A stretch of 64,000 nt of DNA from the NCBI RefSeq assembly GCF_000425165.1, contig NZ_KE384319.1:496001-560000 (forward strand), in the 5' to 3' direction. Both the position numbers and the translations under genes were made by a program. The notes beneath the pieces are model-generated. The model had not been told where the DNA came from. It worked only from the letters and a program-made list of their open reading frames with translations, and ran no database searches. The stretch is from Photobacterium halotolerans DSM 18316. Lineage in GTDB: Bacteria > Pseudomonadota > Gammaproteobacteria > Enterobacterales > Vibrionaceae. Shown here in pieces: positions 61,406 to 64,000 of this stretch (position 1 is the stretch's first letter; each line of letters begins with the position of its first letter).

Positions 61406-62074
61406 GTGTACAAAATCAATGAAATCTTTGAAACCATCCAGGGTGAAGGTGTTTTCACAGGCGTGCCGGCTATCTTTGTCCGTCTGCAAGTCTGCCCTGT
61501 CGGTTGTGCCTGGTGTGACACCAAACAAACCTGGAGCGCTGAGCCTCAGGACGAAGTTAACGTCAGCGCTATGCTTGCCAAACAGGGCGACTCGCCAAGC
61601 TGGACGTCCCTGGATGCCGGCGGCATTGTCAACTTATTGATTGAGCAGGGATACACCGCACGTCATGTCGTGATTACCGGTGGCGAACCTTGTCTGTATG
61701 ACTTACGCCCGCTGACTGAACAGCTGGAAGCCAACGGTTTCCGTTGCCAGATTGAAACCAGTGGCACTTACGAGGTGCTGGCCACAGACAATACCTGGGT
61801 GACTGTCTCGCCGAAAATTAACATGAAAGGCAAGCTGCCGGTTCTGCCCGGCGCACTGTCTCGCGCCAATGAAATCAAGCACCCTGTCGGGACGCAAAAG
61901 GATATCGACCAGCTAGATGCGTTGTTAGCCGGTGTGCCGCTACAGAGCAATGTCACCATCGCCCTGCAGCCCATCAGCCAGAAAGCCCGAGCCACCGAGC
62001 TTTGTATTCAAACCTGCATTGCCCGCAACTGGCGTCTGTCTATCCAGACGCACAAATACCTGTCGATTGCCTGA
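61406..62074 (+). CDS. queE: 7-carboxy-7-deazaguanine synthase
   Basis: QueE is a radical-SAM enzyme that contracts 6-carboxytetrahydropterin to CDG in queuosine synthesis. The 222-residue protein begins YKINEIFETIQGEGVFTG, with the iron-sulfur motif CPVGCAWC at about residues 32-39 and VVITGGEPCLYDL. The start is GTG 61406, six bases after TGAGG; the open frame extends seven codons upstream. No other que gene is adjacent. Confidence 0.95.
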   Translation: MYKINEIFETIQGEGVFTGVPAIFVRLQVCPVGCAWCDTKQTWSAEPQDEVNVSAMLAKQGDSPSWTSLDAGGIVNLLIEQGYTARHVVITGGEPCLYDLRPLTEQLEANGFRCQIETSGTYEVLATDNTWVTVSPKINMKGKLPVLPGALSRANEIKHPVGTQKDIDQLDALLAGVPLQSNVTIALQPISQKARATELCIQTCIARNWRLSIQTHKYLSIA

Positions 62075-62128
62075 TTAAGCTGACACCTCCGCCTTACCCT
62101 GTTTTCGGTCGTCTCAATTCTTAGATGC

Positions 62129-62147
62129 CGTCTCAACAGTTGAGACG
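62129..62147. promoter_or_regulatory. Palindrome CGTCTCAACAGTTGAGACG
   Basis: Nine-base arms pair exactly about one central A. A separate CGTCTCAA half-copy lies 19 bases upstream (62110-62117). It is between queE and the lipoprotein gene, 135 bases before the latter, and looks like a repressor operator. It lacks a T tail and so does not look like a terminator. Confidence 0.55.
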
Positions 62148-62281
62148 ACCGGTCGGGTTTTACATTTCCCTCCCTGCCGCTTACCTATACTCAGCCCAAA
62201 CACCGAAACCAATCCAGCCGCCAATGTTCGGCCATGAGATTGGTACAACACGTGCTGCATTGAGTATTCAGGGGAAATGTT

Positions 62282-64000
62282 ATGCGCACCTATCTGAGAC
62301 TTGGTCTGAGCCTGTTTCTGGCTGGCCTGCTTTCTGCGTGCGGTGGCGGCGGAGATGAGGCAGGTATCCAACCTGCTGAGCTGCCACCTGTCAAAACCAA
62401 ATTTACCGTCACTGTCGACTTGCCTGCCGGGTTGATGACAGCACAGCAAAGAGTAAGCTGGCGTCCTGTCAGCCAGGCTTACGCGGCCACACCGGATCTG
62501 TATCAGGACAACTTTGCTGTACTGTTTATCAATCAGCAGGGCAAAGTGATGGGTCAGGGTGACATCACCAGTTTTGCGATGACAGACGGTAACTACAGTA
62601 TTGAAGCTCAGGTGCCACTGCTGCTGCATGGCGTACTGGTACTGGATCTCAATGACGTGCCGCAATTTGCCATCGGCGATGACTTGCCGACCGATCTCTT
62701 CATGACACCGTTAACAGACACCGAGATCGCCCTGTCCCTGAAAACCACCCTCGCCTACCGTGCATTGATAAAACGCGTCGCCACAGACGGTCATTGGGGC
62801 ATATTCAGTGAAACTGTCAGTGATCCCAGTAATATTGATGTCCGGGATGCCGGCGATTTCATCAATGAGCTGGCTGATGAGCTGAGTGTCACCCTGATCC
62901 CCAAACTGGGCCTCAACGGCGTCAGCCTGAGTAATCTGATGTCGCTCACCATAGTCAACGACATCCTTGAAGGCATCATGACCCGCAAATACACTGAGCT
63001 GACGGCACAAAAAGACGAGATCGCCACCATCTTCAACTCAGGTTTCTGGCGACTGGCCAGCCACAGCTCAAACACCGGCAGCACCCTTAAAGCTGACATG
63101 ATGGACTATAACAGCCCGGATACCGCCTCCAATGAAACCCGCCAGATCGACTGGCGCTGGACCAAAAACGGCGACAGCGATATTTCACTGACCGAAGATT
63201 TCACCTATCTCAGCGAGCAGGGATTGGTGCAGTTCGACAGCAAAGAAGACGCGATTAAAGGGCAGATCCTGACCGCCAACGGCTGGAAAGATCTGTACGA
63301 ATATTTCAAGGTACTGATTTCATCCAGCAGCACCGCCAGCATGACGGATGCCGGACTGGAAGAAGCCGATGGCCGCAACATTACTATGCGGGTCAACAGC
63401 TATTCGCTGGCCGGCCTGAAAATGCATGACTTTCTTACTACCAAAGAAAACCATTTCATGACCCGCTACGTGCCCGCCGACACCACCTTTGGCGAGGCCG
63501 CCAAAGGCTACTATTTCACCTGGAATCCGGTGGCAACCCGTATGCTGCTGTGTAACACACAGGTCGGTGGCGACGAGTGTACTGTGGCGCCCAGAGACAA
63601 CCCGACCGTTCCTTACACATCCCTTGAAGATATGGTGTCGGTAGCAGGCGCTGGCAGTATTGAGCAGGTTAACGGTTATCACCTGACCGATAACGTGGTG
63701 GTGGAATTGGTGCTCAATAACACCCATCAGGCCAACTACTGGGTCAATGTCGGCGGCGATGACTGGATGGTGGTTGAAACCGGTATCTGGGGCGCGGTGT
63801 CGACTCTGGGCAAAGAGATGTTCCAGTTCACCGTACCCGATGTCATCAAACAACTGGCCAACCATTACCCCTTTGACACGCCTTATCTGTTTTTGGTCGT
63901 CGAACAAGGGGCGGTGCATCAGGGCGAGGCGATTCTGAAAGACACCGACTACCACTTTGCCGGCTTTAATCACGCCGCCAAAGAAGAGATCTATGCGGTG
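62282..64000 (+). CDS. Large lipoprotein, 3' end outside window
   Basis: The frame is open from ATG 62282 to the window edge (573 codons). It begins with a lipoprotein signal, MRTYLRLGLSLFLAGLLSAC, followed by a glycine-rich linker GGGGDE. The remainder is soluble-looking, rich in beta-type sequence, with repeated Asp/Asn-rich turns, and I recognise no domain; KFTVTVDLPAGL, GYYFTWNPVATRMLLCNTQVGGDECTV and NYWVNVGGDDWMVVETGIWG are typical stretches. Cys residues in the LCNTQVGGDEC segment may pair. aggggaa precedes the ATG. It is probably outer-membrane anchored; function unknown. Confidence 0.8.
   Translation, partial: MRTYLRLGLSLFLAGLLSACGGGGDEAGIQPAELPPVKTKFTVTVDLPAGLMTAQQRVSWRPVSQAYAATPDLYQDNFAVLFINQQGKVMGQGDITSFAMTDGNYSIEAQVPLLLHGVLVLDLNDVPQFAIGDDLPTDLFMTPLTDTEIALSLKTTLAYRALIKRVATDGHWGIFSETVSDPSNIDVRDAGDFINELADELSVTLIPKLGLNGVSLSNLMSLTIVNDILEGIMTRKYTELTAQKDEIATIFNSGFWRLASHSSNTGSTLKADMMDYNSPDTASNETRQIDWRWTKNGDSDISLTEDFTYLSEQGLVQFDSKEDAIKGQILTANGWKDLYEYFKVLISSSSTASMTDAGLEEADGRNITMRVNSYSLAGLKMHDFLTTKENHFMTRYVPADTTFGEAAKGYYFTWNPVATRMLLCNTQVGGDECTVAPRDNPTVPYTSLEDMVSVAGAGSIEQVNGYHLTDNVVVELVLNNTHQANYWVNVGGDDWMVVETGIWGAVSTLGKEMFQFTVPDVIKQLANHYPFDTPYLFLVVEQGAVHQGEAILKDTDYHFAGFNHAAKEEIYAV

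Noticed and set aside
63320..63973. 217-codon leftward frame near the right edge
   Set aside because: It lies opposite the long lipoprotein frame, which has a proper signal peptide and ribosome site.
1..64000. CRISPR arrays, insertion sequences or prophage genes
   Set aside because: No regularly spaced repeats, transposase, integrase or phage structural genes are seen in the window.

Overview
The window looks like chromosome from a marine gammaproteobacterium of the Vibrionaceae, most plausibly Photobacterium or a close relative. This is inferred from the protein sequences (HtpX, Mlc, Hmp/NsrR, the bioA / bioBFCD arrangement), a moderate base composition, and tRNA-terminator repeats of a kind I associate with that group. 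No rRNA or ribosomal protein gene is present to settle the genus.

Region 1 (1-15.7 kb) is a purine catabolism locus. Rightward run the 3' end of xdhB, then xdhC and guaD. A divergent hmp/nsrR nitric-oxide module and one AT-rich stand-alone HsdR-N-type nuclease-like gene interrupt it. A leftward operon puuE-uraD-allA-puuD follows, divergent from hiuH. Then come two NCS2 purine permeases, an 8-oxoguanine deaminase and a RutR-like TetR regulator. Together they take guanine, 8-oxoguanine and xanthine to urate, then through hydroxyisourate, OHCU and allantoin to allantoate, and finally split ureidoglycolate. Allantoicase is not in the window. A perfect 12-bp palindrome, ATTGTATACAAT, occurs in the puuE/hiuH intergenic region and again before the azgA-like permease, suggesting a shared operator.

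Region 2 (15.8-21.6 kb) is a little-described exported-protein locus: DUF4331 protein, lipoprotein with a cadherin-like domain, TPR protein, HupE/UreJ-type membrane protein, and an ECF sigma factor with its RskA-like anti-sigma. Three of the exported proteins carry D-x-D-G-type acidic loops that suggest calcium binding. It is the best candidate in the window for an undescribed system.

Region 3 (21.6-32.6 kb) is mixed and shows decay: a scar joining the 3' halves of a tetR gene and an MFS gene, and a glutamine-synthetase-family gene frameshifted at a perfect 14-bp inverted repeat next to a class I glutamine amidotransferase. It also holds an HSL-type hydrolase, a GAF-GGDEF cyclase, a secreted protein, a membrane quinoprotein (Gcd type) with a DUF1772 partner, and two GNAT acetyltransferases.

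Region 4 (32.9-42.5 kb) holds signalling genes (periplasmic-sensor GGDEF protein, CSS-EAL phosphodiesterase with a perfect FNR box upstream, MCP), a marR-hlyD-DUF2955 efflux operon with a striking double operator, and a beta-CASP metallo-beta-lactamase-fold RNase-like protein.

Region 5 (42.5-64 kb) holds hutH-hutU (long-form urocanase) with a divergent LysR gene, a tRNA-Ser(UGA) with a trail of tRNA/terminator remnants, an EamA exporter opposite a MocR regulator, a PQQ sugar dehydrogenase, htpX and an unlisted 51-residue protein. After these come a six-helix membrane protein, the biotin locus bioA <-> bioBFCD, a Lon-N-domain protein, a DCC-family protein, mlc, queE, and a large lipoprotein that runs off the right edge.
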